The position numbers and the translations under genes are program-made. Positions 16,309-24,628 of a stretch of DNA of 64,000 nucleotides are shown here, in pieces. A model generated the notes under the pieces. It was not told the origin of the DNA and searched no databases. It was given only the letters and a program-made list of their open reading frames with translations. Each line of letters begins with the position of its first letter. The first letter of the stretch is position 1. The DNA comes from Sphingomonas canadensis. Its GTDB lineage: Bacteria > Pseudomonadota > Alphaproteobacteria > Sphingomonadales > Sphingomonadaceae. The stretch is from NCBI RefSeq assembly GCF_026013525.1, contig NZ_JAPDRA010000001.1, positions 845,056 to 909,055 on the forward strand, given 5' to 3'.

Positions 16309-16914
16309 TCAGAAGCGGACGCCGACGCCCGCGACGACCTGGTGACGGTCGATGTCGACGGCATAGCCCGACAGCTTGTCATAGTTCGAATAGCGGTACT
16401 CGCCCTTCACATAGACGTTGCCGCTGATCTGGCGCTCCACGCCCGCGCCGAGGCGCCAGCCGTCGAGATCGTCCTTCGCCGAGACCGAGGTGGCCGGTGC
16501 GGTGTACAGCGTGTTGATGCGCGCGTTGGTGTAGCCGCCCTTGGCGTAGATCAGCGTGCTGCCGCCCGCCTTGAAGCCGACGCGGACGCCCGCATAGAGG
16601 TCGCGGCCCGCCTTCACGCTCAGCGTGTCGCCCGCGGCGAGCACGCCCGAGGCGGTTTCCTTGTTGGTCGAATCGGCCACTTCGCCCTCGACGCCGATCA
16701 CGGCTTTGCCGAGGTCATAGTCGTAGCCGAGCTGCACGCCATAGGTGAAGCCGTCCGAAGCGGCGACGCCGGCGGTGCCGCCGTCGTCCAGCCGGTCCCA
16801 GCCCGCGACGCCCTCGACGCGCGGACCGGTGAAGCTCTTGTCGCCGTCCTGGGCATGGGCCGGGGCGGCAAAGGCGATGGCGGCGGCTGAAGCGGCGAGA
16901 ATTGCGATACGCAT
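16309..16914 (-). CDS. Opacity-type outer-membrane beta-barrel protein
   Basis: A 201-residue protein with signal peptide MRIAILAASAAAIAFAAPAH, cleaved at AHA/QDG. The mature part alternates in a barrel pattern: YGVQLGYDYDLGKAVIGVEGE, LYAGVRVGFK, LIYAKGGYT, WRLGAGVERQ, VYVKGEYRYSNYD, and it ends VVAGVGVRF with a C-terminal Phe. This is the eight-stranded OmpX/Omp25/opacity fold common in alphaproteobacterial outer membranes. GAGGGAG lies six bases before the ATG at 16914; an upstream in-frame start at 16947 is less likely because it precedes the signal peptide. It is a single-gene transcript with a strong terminator. Confidence 0.9.
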   Translation of the reverse strand: MRIAILAASAAAIAFAAPAHAQDGDKSFTGPRVEGVAGWDRLDDGGTAGVAASDGFTYGVQLGYDYDLGKAVIGVEGEVADSTNKETASGVLAAGDTLSVKAGRDLYAGVRVGFKAGGSTLIYAKGGYTNARINTLYTAPATSVSAKDDLDGWRLGAGVERQISGNVYVKGEYRYSNYDKLSGYAVDIDRHQVVAGVGVRF

Positions 16915-17186
16915 GGTAACTCCCTCAAAATATGTACACACCCGCACGGGCGGAGGACGGCATACAACCCGGCTCCGCGCCGGCCGGTTTCACGGACTTG
17001 ACTGGAATCGCGGCGGGGCGTGGCGCCCGTGCAACGGGCCGCCGCGCGGCCTCCGCGCTTCCGGCGCCCCGGCGGTTCCGGGTGCGCAACTGTGCTGTTG
17101 AAATAACACACCTGACCGCCAGATGAACGAAACCGGCCCGAAAAAGGGCATTGCCTTCTTGTCGCCAAGCCGCTGAGAGAGGGCGC

Positions 17187-17837
17187 ATGGCAGCTTTGCG
17201 GCAGGGCAGGGATTTTATCGCGCGGCACGGCGAAACCGTGTTCAACCGGGCACACAGGATGCAGGGCAGCACGCTGCACACCCCGCTGACGCGCGCGGGA
17301 TTCGCCCAGGCCGACGAGATGGGCGATGCGCTGCGAACGCTGCTGGGCGCCCGGCCCGCGATCACCCTGTGGTCCTCCAGCGCCGGGCGTGCGCTGCAGA
17401 CGCTGGCGGTGATCGCCGAGCATCTGGAGCTCGACTGGCACGGCGCGCGCACCGACGACCGGCTGGTGGAGATCGCCATGGGCGAATGGAGCGGCCGCGC
17501 CTATGCGGAGGTTGCAGCCGAACAGGGCGATTTCGTCGATCGCGAGCATAGGCTGTACACGCGCCGCCCGCCCGGCGGCGAATATTATGACGAGATTGCC
17601 GCGCGCGTCTCCGCCTGGCTGGCGGACACGAACGACGATCCCGGCGACCGGCTGGTGATCATGCACGGCATGTCCAGCCGCGTGCTGCGCGGGGTGATGA
17701 CGGGGATGGACGTGCTGCCGCAATTCCGCGCGCCCGTCGCGCCCGATCTGCCGCAGGGATCAGTGGTGATGATCGAGAAGGGCGTGGAGACGGTGGTCCA
17801 TCGCGGATCGGGCCGCATCGCCTTCGGCGCGCAATGA
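17187..17837 (+). CDS. Histidine phosphatase (phosphoglycerate mutase-like) family protein
   Basis: About 216 residues. The catalytic RHGETVFN motif is at residues 13-20 from the ATG at 17187, and the second catalytic His is in IMHGMSSRVLRG (about residue 155). TLWSSSAGRALQTL supplies the conserved phosphate-pocket Arg, and EIAMGEWSGR the Glu acid/base region. These enzymes hydrolyse phosphoesters or phosphoanhydrides through a phosphohistidine. The substrate cannot be deduced. Its stop overlaps the ATG of the following secreted-protein gene (ATGA at 17834-17837). Confidence 0.87.
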   Translation: MAALRQGRDFIARHGETVFNRAHRMQGSTLHTPLTRAGFAQADEMGDALRTLLGARPAITLWSSSAGRALQTLAVIAEHLELDWHGARTDDRLVEIAMGEWSGRAYAEVAAEQGDFVDREHRLYTRRPPGGEYYDEIAARVSAWLADTNDDPGDRLVIMHGMSSRVLRGVMTGMDVLPQFRAPVAPDLPQGSVVMIEKGVETVVHRGSGRIAFGAQ

Positions 17838-18310
17838 TCGCGGCGCTGGCCGCGCTACTGCTCGCGCTGGCCCCGTCCGCGCAGGCCGGGCGCACGGCGC
17901 TGGGCGTGTTCGGAAGCTGGGGGGCGTTCCGCGATGCCTCGCCCCGGCGCTGCTTCGCGATCGCCCGGCCGGTGGGCAAGGGGCCGGGCCAGCCCTTCGC
18001 CAGCATCGCCACCTGGCCGCGCGACGGCGTGCATAACCAGCTCCACATCCGGCTGAGCCGCGCGCGCCATCCGCGCGCCAAGGTCACGCTATCGGTCGGC
18101 GAGCGGAGGTTCGAGCTGACCGCGGGCGAATCGGATGCCTGGTCCCCCGATGCGCGCACCGATGCGGCGGTGGTGGCGGCGATCCGTTCCGGCCGCAGCA
18201 TGAGCGTGGAGACGGAGGGCGCCAGCGGCGGCGCCTTCGCCGACACCTATGCCCTGAAAGGCGCGGCCACCGCGATCGACGCCGCGGCGCTGGGCTGCGC
18301 TGGGGGCTAG
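17834..18310 (+). CDS. Secreted protein resembling the IalB (invasion-associated locus B) family
   Basis: A 158-residue exported protein with signal peptide MIAALAALLLALAPSAQA. The mature part begins GRTALGVFGSWGAFRDASPRRCFAIARPV. This W-x-x-F-x-x-x-x-x-x-C pattern is seen at the start of IalB-like periplasmic proteins, and a second Cys lies near the end (AALGCAGG), so a disulfide is plausible. It is translationally coupled to the histidine phosphatase. The stop codon lies inside the outer arm of the long palindrome at 18307-18417. Function is not established; the IalB link is a weak similarity. Confidence 0.7.
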   Translation: MIAALAALLLALAPSAQAGRTALGVFGSWGAFRDASPRRCFAIARPVGKGPGQPFASIATWPRDGVHNQLHIRLSRARHPRAKVTLSVGERRFELTAGESDAWSPDARTDAAVVAAIRSGRSMSVETEGASGGAFADTYALKGAATAIDAAALGCAGG

Positions 18311-18417
18311 GGTCTGTCCGCCTTTGGCGGAACCGCCCTCCGCAACCTTTCCGGCGATGCGCAGCATCGTTGGAAAGGTTGCGGAGGGCGGTGCCGCCTG
18401 AACAGGACAGACTCTAG
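18307..18417. repeat. Long nested palindrome between convergent genes
   Basis: Perfect 21-base arms at 18332-18352 and 18372-18392 enclose a loop that itself pairs (CGATGC/GCATCG). Outside, CTAG-GTCTGTCC (18307-18319) pairs with GGACAGAC-CTAG (18405-18417), interrupted by single bases. The palindrome spans the stop codons of both flanking convergent genes and should act as a bidirectional terminator. The right-hand 28 bases (18390-18417) recur at 50041-50068 with two differences, in the same register relative to a TAG stop. Confidence 0.8.
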
Positions 18418-19313
18418 CCGGAGCATTCGCCCAGATAGGCGAGCAGGCCATCCACCAGCGCGTCGAACACCGCGCGCACCCGCGCCACGTCGCGCTGGTC
18501 CTCGTGGCACACCACCCAGGTCTCGAGCGGAAAGGTGAACCCTTCGTGCAGCACCGGCAGCAGATCGGGATCGCGCGCGGCGAGCGGCACCTGGCACAGT
18601 CCGATCCCCAGTCCCGCGCGGATCGCCGCGAGCTGCGCCAGATCGTCCTCGCTGCGGAACGAGAAGTCGGCGACCGATACGGGATAGCCATGGGCGCGCA
18701 CCGCGCGAAGGATCGGCGAATCGCGCTCCACCCCGATCAGCCCATGCCCGCGCAGATCCGCCAGCGACGCCGGCAGCCCCCGGCGCGCGACGTAGCTGCG
18801 GTGCGCGTGCAGCCCCAGCGGGATCTGCCCGATCCGCCGCGCCACCAGCGCATCCTGCGACGGTGGTACCATCCGCACCGCAACGTCCGCCTCGCGCCGC
18901 AGCACATCCTCCGTGCGGTTGCTGGGCGATAGCGCGATCGCCAGCCGCGGATGCCGTTCCGCCAATCCGGCAAGGATCGGCGGCAGCACCTCGATCGCGA
19001 TCACGTCGCTGGCGGAGATGCGCACCGTGCCCGCCACCTCGTGCGCCGCGGCGGATGCTGAGCGGACGAAGGCGTCGGCGGCCATCGCCATCGCCTCGGC
19101 ATGGCCGGTCAGCGCCGCCGCGAGATCGGTGGGCTGGAGCCCGCCCGGCGATCGCGTGAACAGCACCGCGCCCAGCGCCGCCTCCAGCTCCTCGATCCGC
19201 CGTCGCACGGTCGGCTGGGCCAGGCCGAGCGCCCGGGCGGCACCCGAGAGGCTGCCTTCGCGCACCACCGCCAGGAAGGCGCGCTGCTGATCCCATTCGA
19301 GCGTACTCATCAT
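18414..19313 (-). CDS. LysR-family transcriptional regulator
   Basis: A 299-residue regulator. The N-terminal winged HTH reads QQRAFLAVVREGSLSGAARA then LGLAQPTVRRRIEELEAALG with LFTRSPGGLQPT, followed by an effector-binding domain in two Rossmann-like halves from about residue 90 (VAGTVRISASDVIAIEVLPP). Two adjacent ATGs (19313 and 19310) could start it. It is divergent from an NAD-dependent epimerase-like gene with 76 bp between starts, the classic arrangement for LysR regulation of the neighbour. TGATATA and TATCA flank that intergenic region, but no convincing T-N11-A operator was identified. Confidence 0.93.
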   Translation of the reverse strand: MMSTLEWDQQRAFLAVVREGSLSGAARALGLAQPTVRRRIEELEAALGAVLFTRSPGGLQPTDLAAALTGHAEAMAMAADAFVRSASAAAHEVAGTVRISASDVIAIEVLPPILAGLAERHPRLAIALSPSNRTEDVLRREADVAVRMVPPSQDALVARRIGQIPLGLHAHRSYVARRGLPASLADLRGHGLIGVERDSPILRAVRAHGYPVSVADFSFRSEDDLAQLAAIRAGLGIGLCQVPLAARDPDLLPVLHEGFTFPLETWVVCHEDQRDVARVRAVFDALVDGLLAYLGECSG

Positions 19314-19389
19314 TTTTTGATATACGGCCTGCCAAAGCCTGACAATTTTATTTGATCCGAGGCCGCTGCATGGTGCCGCATATCAAGCG

Positions 19390-20379
19390 ATGGAGGCAGA
19401 CGTGACGAAGACGGTACTGGTGTTGGGCGCGACCGGCGGCGTGGGCGGCGAGACGGCACGCGCGCTGCTCCGCCACGGCTGGCGGGCGCGCGCGCTGGCG
19501 CGGCGTATTCCGGCGGCGGCGGAGGGGATCGAGTGGATCGCGGGCGACGCGCTCGATCAAGCGGCGGTGATCCGCGCGGCTGCAGGCGCCGATGCGATCG
19601 TCCATGCGGTGAACCCGCCGGGCTATCGAAACTGGGACCGGCTGGTGCTGCCGATGCTCGCCAACAGCATCGCCGCGGCGCAGGCGGCCGGGGCGCGGCT
19701 GGCGCTGCCGGGCACCGTCTATAATTACGACGCGCGCAGCGTGGCGGTGGCCGTGCCGGATACGCCGCAGCGGCCCGATACGCGCAAGGGGGCGATCCGG
19801 GCCGAGATGGAGCGGATGCTGGCGGATGCGCCGGGGCTGCGCGCGCTGGTGCTGCGCGCGGGCGACTTCTTCGGTCCGCGCGCGGCGAACAACTGGCTGT
19901 CGCAGGGGATGGTGAAGCCGGGGCGGCCGGTGCGCAGCCTTCTCTATCCCGGGCGGCGCGGCGTCGGCCATGCCTGGGCCTATCTGCCCGATGTGGGCGA
20001 GGCGTTTGCCCGGTTGCTGGATATCGAGCAGCAACTGCCTGGATTCGCGCGCCATCATTTCGCGGGCCATTGGATCGACGGGGCCGGCTTTGCCGCCGCG
20101 CTGGCCGAGGCGGCGGGGCATCCCGTGCGCGTCCGCGGCTTCCCCTGGGGCCTGCTGCCGCTGGTCGCGCCGTTCAACGCGACGATGCGTGAGCTGATCG
20201 AGATGCGCGGCTTCTGGCGTCATCCGCTGCGGCTCGAAGACCCGGGACTGGAGGCCGCGATCGGTCCCGAGCCGCGCACGCCGCTCATACAGGCGCTGCG
20301 CACCACGCTCGCGGCGCTGGGGTGTCTGGAGGGGGCGGCTGAAGGCGGAAATCTTGACTTTTCGGTGTCCGGCGCCTAA
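19390..20379 (+). CDS. NAD(P)-dependent epimerase/dehydratase-like (NmrA/SDR) protein
   Basis: The 329-residue protein begins with a Rossmann nucleotide-binding motif, VLVLGATGGVGGETARALL (GATGGVG for GxxGxxG). Later segments include ADAIVHAVNPPGYRNWDRLV and a YNYDARSVAV region where extended SDR enzymes place the catalytic Tyr, but the YxxxK motif is not clear. It is therefore an atypical SDR and may be a sensor or an enzyme of unknown substrate. The ATG at 19390 is used; a GTG at 19402 is equally close to the Rossmann strand. Divergence from the LysR gene suggests it is that regulator's target. Confidence 0.82.
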   Translation: MEADVTKTVLVLGATGGVGGETARALLRHGWRARALARRIPAAAEGIEWIAGDALDQAAVIRAAAGADAIVHAVNPPGYRNWDRLVLPMLANSIAAAQAAGARLALPGTVYNYDARSVAVAVPDTPQRPDTRKGAIRAEMERMLADAPGLRALVLRAGDFFGPRAANNWLSQGMVKPGRPVRSLLYPGRRGVGHAWAYLPDVGEAFARLLDIEQQLPGFARHHFAGHWIDGAGFAAALAEAAGHPVRVRGFPWGLLPLVAPFNATMRELIEMRGFWRHPLRLEDPGLEAAIGPEPRTPLIQALRTTLAALGCLEGAAEGGNLDFSVSGA

Positions 20380-20382
20380 CTG
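20354..20382 (+). promoter_or_regulatory. Candidate sigma-70-type promoter of the NYN gene
   Basis: TTGACT at 20354-20359, a 17-base spacer, then TAACTG at 20377-20382. The -35 box is near consensus and the spacing ideal; the -10 is weak. The -10 box overlaps the TAA stop of the preceding gene, and the predicted transcript would start near 20390, just before a self-complementary leader. Confidence 0.5.
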
Positions 20383-20393
20383 GGCACTATCCC

Positions 20394-20459
20394 GTCCCCG
20401 GTTTGCCGTCTTGAGGCGCTCGTGAGAGCAGATATCAGCTCAAGGCCGCTCCCGGGGAC
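20394..20459 (+). other. Self-complementary leader upstream of the NYN gene
   Basis: GTCCCCGG (20394-20401) pairs with CCGGGGAC (20452-20459). Inside, CTTGAG (20410-20415) pairs with CTCAAG (20439-20444), and inside that GCTC-GTGA-GAGC (20418-20429) forms a small hairpin. The three nested stems make a closed 66-base fold that ends 20 bases before the start codon and is followed by a TTTTTT run (20463-20468). It could be an attenuator, a binding site for the nuclease itself or a small RNA. Confidence 0.55.
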
Positions 20460-20479
20460 AACTTTTTTCAGGCACCTCA

Positions 20480-21202
20480 ATGGCGACGGCAATTTTGGTC
20501 GATGGGGCGTTCTTTCTACGTCGCTTCAGGTACTGTTTCCCGGATCACGACAGGAACGACCCAAAGAGTGTGGCCGAGGGGCTTGGTATGCTGGCCTATT
20601 GGCACCTCAGCCATCGGATCGGTCCGCACCAATTGCTGGAGCAGATCGCCAGATACAATCTTCAACTCAGCGAATCACGCGAGTTCTATCGAATATTCTT
20701 CTATGATTGCTCCCCACTTACGAAGCGCATGCATTGGCCGCTAACGAGAAGGTCTATCGACTTCGGAAAGTCAACCGAAGCCACCTTCAGGCTCAGGTTG
20801 CACGAGGAAATTCGAAAACTGCGAAAGGTCGCCGTCAGACTAGGGAAGCTGAACGACACATCGCGCTGGCGCCTCTCGGAACGAGCCACAATGCGCCTGA
20901 TCCAGTCCCCAAGCGAGTTTGTTGCGTCGGACGATGACTTTGAAGTGGACACCAAACAAAAGGGTGTCGACATGCGCCTTGGCCTCGATGTGGCGTCACT
21001 CGCGTTCAAGCGCCAAGTGGACCAGATCGTTATTGTAGCGGCCGACGCGGACTTCGTGCCCGCCGCCAAGCTCGCAAGACGCGAGGGGATCGATGTCCTT
21101 CTCGATCGGATGGGCGATAAACGAGCAGCGCCAGACTTGATCGAACACGTTGATGGAGTTCGGGATTGTTTTCTACCCCGTCCGAAGGACAAGCAGCCAT
21201 GA
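20480..21202 (+). CDS. NYN-domain (PIN-like) predicted ribonuclease
   Basis: A 240-residue protein starting [16 protein letters not shown], with the first catalytic Asp in ILVDGAFF. The second acidic cluster is [16 protein letters not shown] (about residues 160-175) and the third is [16 protein letters not shown], the D-x-D-F strand typical of NYN/LabA domains. The middle 100 residues are an Arg/Lys-rich insertion ([25 protein letters not shown]), suitable for RNA binding. The nuclease fold is shared with VapC toxins and tRNA/rRNA-cutting enzymes. GC content is visibly lower than neighbouring genes, suggesting acquisition. It has its own candidate promoter and folded leader, and its stop overlaps the rlmN start (ATGA at 21199-21202). 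Confidence 0.82.
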   Translation: MATAILVDGAFFLRRFRYCFPDHDRNDPKSVAEGLGMLAYWHLSHRIGPHQLLEQIARYNLQLSESREFYRIFFYDCSPLTKRMHWPLTRRSIDFGKSTEATFRLRLHEEIRKLRKVAVRLGKLNDTSRWRLSERATMRLIQSPSEFVASDDDFEVDTKQKGVDMRLGLDVASLAFKRQVDQIVIVAADADFVPAAKLARREGIDVLLDRMGDKRAAPDLIEHVDGVRDCFLPRPKDKQP

Positions 21203-22386
21203 TGCCCATCCCCGGGCACATCGATCCCGTGCCCGTTCCCCGGGCGGTTGCGCCGCGCGCCGATGGCAGGACGGACCTGATCGGCCTGCCGCGCGACGGC
21301 ATCCGTGCCGCGCTGGAGGCGGCGGGCATGGAGCCGAAACAGGCCAAGCTGCGGTCCAAGCAGCTCTGGCACTGGATCTACAATCGCGGCGCCACCGATT
21401 TCACCGCGATGACCGATATCGCCAAGGCGCAGCACCCCTGGCTGGCCGAGCATTTCGTGATCGGCCGGCCCGAGGTGATCGAGGCGCAGGTCTCCACCGA
21501 CGGTACGCGCAAATGGCTGCTGCGCGCGCCGGACGGGCAGGATTACGAGATGGTGTTCATTCCCGATGCGGACCGGGGGACGCTGTGCGTATCGTCGCAG
21601 GTGGGCTGCACGCTCAACTGCCGCTTCTGCCACACCGGCACGATGCGGCTGGTGCGCAACCTGACCGCGGGCGAGATCGTGGGCCAGGTGATGCTGGCGC
21701 GCGATTCGCTGGGCGAATGGCCCAGCCAGCCCGAGGGGCGGATGCTCACCAACATCGTGATGATGGGCATGGGCGAGCCGCTCTATAATTTCGACAATGT
21801 CCGCGACGCGCTGAAGCTGGTGATGGACGGCGACGGGCTGGCGCTCAGCAAGCGGCGCATTACGCTCTCCACCTCCGGCGTGGTGCCGATGATGGCGCGT
21901 GCGGGCGAGGAGATCGGCGTAAACCTGGCCGTATCGCTCCATGCGGTGACCAAGGAGATCCGCGACGAGATCGTGCCGCTCAACCGCAAATACGGGATCG
22001 AGGAACTGCTCCAGGCGTGTGCCGACTATCCCGGCGCCAACAACGCGCGGCGCATCACCTTCGAATATGTGATGCTGAAGGACAAGAACGACAGCGACGA
22101 GGACGCTCGCGAGCTGGTGCGGCTGATCCGGCGGTACCGGCTGCCGGCCAAGGTGAACCTGATCCCGTTCAATCCCTGGCCCGGCGCGCCCTATGAATGC
22201 TCGACGCCGGAACGGGTCCGCGCCTTTTCGGAGATCATCTTCGAGGCCGGCATCTCCGCCCCGGTGCGCACCCCGCGCGGCCGCGACATCGACGCCGCCT
22301 GCGGCCAGCTCAAGACCGCGGCGGAAAAGCGCAGCCGCGCCGAGCTGGACCGGCTGGCGGAGGAGAAGCAGGCCGCGCTTGGCTGA
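21199..22386 (+). CDS. rlmN: Dual-specificity 23S rRNA/tRNA adenine-C2 methyltransferase RlmN
   Basis: A 395-residue radical-SAM enzyme that methylates C2 of A2503 in 23S rRNA and A37 in some tRNAs. The 4Fe-4S motif [11 protein letters not shown] is at about residue 135. [32 protein letters not shown] and [13 protein letters not shown] follow in the expected order, and the C-terminal AACGQL includes the catalytic Cys. Its ATG at 21199 overlaps the stop of the NYN gene, so translation of this housekeeping enzyme is coupled to an accessory nuclease gene. The upstream in-frame TTG at 21166 would extend into the NYN gene and is not favoured. Confidence 0.96.
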   Translation: MMPIPGHIDPVPVPRAVAPRADGRTDLIGLPRDGIRAALEAAGMEPKQAKLRSKQLWHWIYNRGATDFTAMTDIAKAQHPWLAEHFVIGRPEVIEAQVSTDGTRKWLLRAPDGQDYEMVFIPDADRGTLCVSSQVGCTLNCRFCHTGTMRLVRNLTAGEIVGQVMLARDSLGEWPSQPEGRMLTNIVMMGMGEPLYNFDNVRDALKLVMDGDGLALSKRRITLSTSGVVPMMARAGEEIGVNLAVSLHAVTKEIRDEIVPLNRKYGIEELLQACADYPGANNARRITFEYVMLKDKNDSDEDARELVRLIRRYRLPAKVNLIPFNPWPGAPYECSTPERVRAFSEIIFEAGISAPVRTPRGRDIDAACGQLKTAAEKRSRAELDRLAEEKQAALG

Positions 22387-22404
22387 ACCGGTTCCGGCCC
22401 CGCC

Positions 22405-23235
22405 CTATCCGCGAAAGCAGGGCGCGGCCTCGAACGCCGGATCGTGCGCGCCGACGGCATAATAGTTGGGCGATTGGTCCGGCCGCAGCATCATCCGCGT
22501 CGCGTTGGCGAGATCGGCATAGGTGCCGCGGAAGGCGCCGTTGCGGAACACGCTGGCCAGCGCGCCGGTGAACGCCCCGTTGAACGGCCCGTCATAGGAA
22601 AGCTGATTGTCCTGGCATCCCGACACCAGCAGCACCGGGCAGGCGACCGGCGCGGAGCCTCGCGCGGCCGCGGCGATGTCGTCATAAAAGGCCTGATTGG
22701 CCAGATAGGTGCGCATCTGCACCTCCGGCGGCATCGCCTTGGGCGCGCCTGCGCTGGATAGCAGTCCGGTCGGCAGGTCCCGCGGGGCCTGTTCGGACAG
22801 CAGCGCCATCTTGACCACTGTCCCGCTGTGGCAACTGTCGGAAAGCACCGCGATCCGCACCCCCGGCGCGAACCCCGCCCACAGCGCAAAGAGCTCGTCG
22901 TCGATCAGCTCGCCGTCGAACAGGCACCAGGTCTCGTCGAGCGTGTCGCTCTCGTCGCCATCGGTGTCGGGGATCTGCCCGCCGTGGCCGGAATAGCTGA
23001 TCACCAGATCGTCGCCCGCGCCCAGGCGGCCCGCCGCGTCGCGGATCGCCGCGATCACGGCATCGCGTGTGGCGTCGCGCGTCAGCAGCACCTGCGGGGT
23101 GAATCCGCGCCCTGCGCAGATGCGCTGCATGGTATGCGCGTCGTTCTCGCATGCGATGAGCGGGCCGGACCAGCCCTGATAGTGGACGGGATCGACCGCG
23201 TTGAGGCCGATGTGGATCGAAAGCGCGTGAGCCAT
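22405..23235 (-). CDS. Caspase-family (C14) peptidase, metacaspase-like
   Basis: A 276-residue caspase-fold protein that starts MAHALSIHIGLNAVDPVHY. The catalytic His is in DDLVISYSGHGGQIPDTDGD (about residue 84) and the catalytic Cys in VRIAVLSDSCHSGTVVKM (about residue 134); both are intact. The acidic stretch DTDGDESDTLDETWC after the His resembles the basic-residue-binding pocket and Ca2+ region of type I metacaspases. There is no signal peptide, no membrane segment and no added repeat domain, so it is a stand-alone cytosolic p20-type protein. It faces rlmN tail to tail (18 bp apart) and is divergent from the cyclopropane synthase gene. The biological role is unknown. Confidence 0.86.
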   Translation of the reverse strand: MAHALSIHIGLNAVDPVHYQGWSGPLIACENDAHTMQRICAGRGFTPQVLLTRDATRDAVIAAIRDAAGRLGAGDDLVISYSGHGGQIPDTDGDESDTLDETWCLFDGELIDDELFALWAGFAPGVRIAVLSDSCHSGTVVKMALLSEQAPRDLPTGLLSSAGAPKAMPPEVQMRTYLANQAFYDDIAAAARGSAPVACPVLLVSGCQDNQLSYDGPFNGAFTGALASVFRNGAFRGTYADLANATRMMLRPDQSPNYYAVGAHDPAFEAAPCFRG

Positions 23236-23385
23236 GCAGTGCCGCTCCTGTGTGATCGTGCATCCACAAGACTGGCGGATTCGGGCGATCGGGGCGCGTG
23301 ACGGCGATCACGGCGGCGGGCGGGACGGGACGGAAATCGCCTTTCAGCCATTGTGCATTGCACCCATTTGCGGGAACATGCGGGC

Positions 23386-24612
23386 ATGTGGCTTCTCGAC
23401 AAGGCATTGCGCCGCCTGATCAAGCGCGGTCAGCTCACCATCATCGATCATGACGGGCGGGCCTATTCCTATGGCGCGCCCGAGGAGGGGCTGAACCCTG
23501 TCGTCGCGCGCTTTACCGACCGGCGCGTGGCGTGGCAGATCGCGAGCGATCCTGGGCTGGGCGCGGCCGAGGCGCTGATGGACGGCCGGATGGTGCTCGA
23601 ACAGGGCGACATCCTGGACCTGGTGATGGTGATCCGCCGTTCCAACCGCTGGGAGGACCGCAAGGGGAGCGACAAGTTCCTCAAGAAGGGCAGCAGGCTC
23701 AAGAACGCCTGGCACCGGATCAACTGGCAGCGCCGCTCGAAACAGAATGTCGCGCACCATTACGACATCGGCAACCAGCTCTACGAGCTCTTCCTCGATT
23801 CCGACTGGCAATATAGCTGCGCCTATTTCACCGATCCGGCGAACACGCTGGAGCAGGCGCAGCTCGACAAGAAGGCGCATATCGCCGCCAAGCTGAAGCT
23901 GCAGCCCGGACAGCGCGTGCTGGACATCGGCTGCGGCTGGGGCGGCATGGCGCTGTACCTGAACCGCGTGGCGGGGGTGGAGGTGCTGGGCGTCACCCTG
24001 TCCGAAGAGCAGATCCGCATCGCCCGCGAACGCGCCGAGGCGGCAGGCGTGGCGGACAAGGTGAAGTTCGAGCTGATCGACTATCGCGACGTTCAGGGCA
24101 GCTTCGACCGGATCGTGTCGGTGGGGATGTTCGAGCATGTCGGCCCGCCGCAGTTCCGGACCTTTTTCCGCAAGTGCCGCGACCTGCTGGCCCCGGACGG
24201 GGTGATGCTGCTCCACACCATCGGCCGCATGGGCAAGCCGGGCACCACCGATGCCTTCACCCAGAAATACATCTTCCCCGGCGGCTATATCCCCGCGCTG
24301 TCCGAGATCGTCGGCGCCAGCGAGCAGGAACGGCTGATCATGGCCGACTGCGAGACGCTGCGCTTCCATTATTACCACACGATCCGCCACTGGTATGATC
24401 GGGTGAAGGCCAATTCCGAAGAGGTCGTGCGGCGCTATGACGAGCGTTTCCTGCGGCTGTGGCTGTTCTACCTGGCGGGCGCGATGACGATGTTCAGCGA
24501 ATCGGGGATGGTGAACTATCAGCTTCAGTACACCCGCCGCCGCGATGCGCTGCCGATGACGCGCGACTATCTGTTCGAGGACGAGGCGAAGCTGCGCGCC
24601 ATCCCGGGCTGA
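23386..24612 (+). CDS. cfa: Cyclopropane-fatty-acyl-phospholipid synthase family methyltransferase
   Basis: A 408-residue CFA synthase-type protein. The N-terminal domain (to about residue 120) includes DPGLGAAEALMDG, followed by SKQNVAHHYDIGNQLYELFL, and then the SAM-binding motif VLDIGCGWGGMALYL (about residue 178). Catalytic-region motifs SVGMFEHVG and FPGGYIPALSE follow, with the C-terminal RRYDERFLRLWLFYLAG. It transfers a methylene from S-adenosylmethionine to double bonds of membrane phospholipids. The ATG at 23386 (MWLLDKALRRL) is preferred over an in-frame start at 23353. The permease gene begins 16 bp downstream. Confidence 0.9.
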   Translation: MWLLDKALRRLIKRGQLTIIDHDGRAYSYGAPEEGLNPVVARFTDRRVAWQIASDPGLGAAEALMDGRMVLEQGDILDLVMVIRRSNRWEDRKGSDKFLKKGSRLKNAWHRINWQRRSKQNVAHHYDIGNQLYELFLDSDWQYSCAYFTDPANTLEQAQLDKKAHIAAKLKLQPGQRVLDIGCGWGGMALYLNRVAGVEVLGVTLSEEQIRIARERAEAAGVADKVKFELIDYRDVQGSFDRIVSVGMFEHVGPPQFRTFFRKCRDLLAPDGVMLLHTIGRMGKPGTTDAFTQKYIFPGGYIPALSEIVGASEQERLIMADCETLRFHYYHTIRHWYDRVKANSEEVVRRYDERFLRLWLFYLAGAMTMFSESGMVNYQLQYTRRRDALPMTRDYLFEDEAKLRAIPG

Positions 24613-24628
24613 CGGCCGGGGGCGGGCG

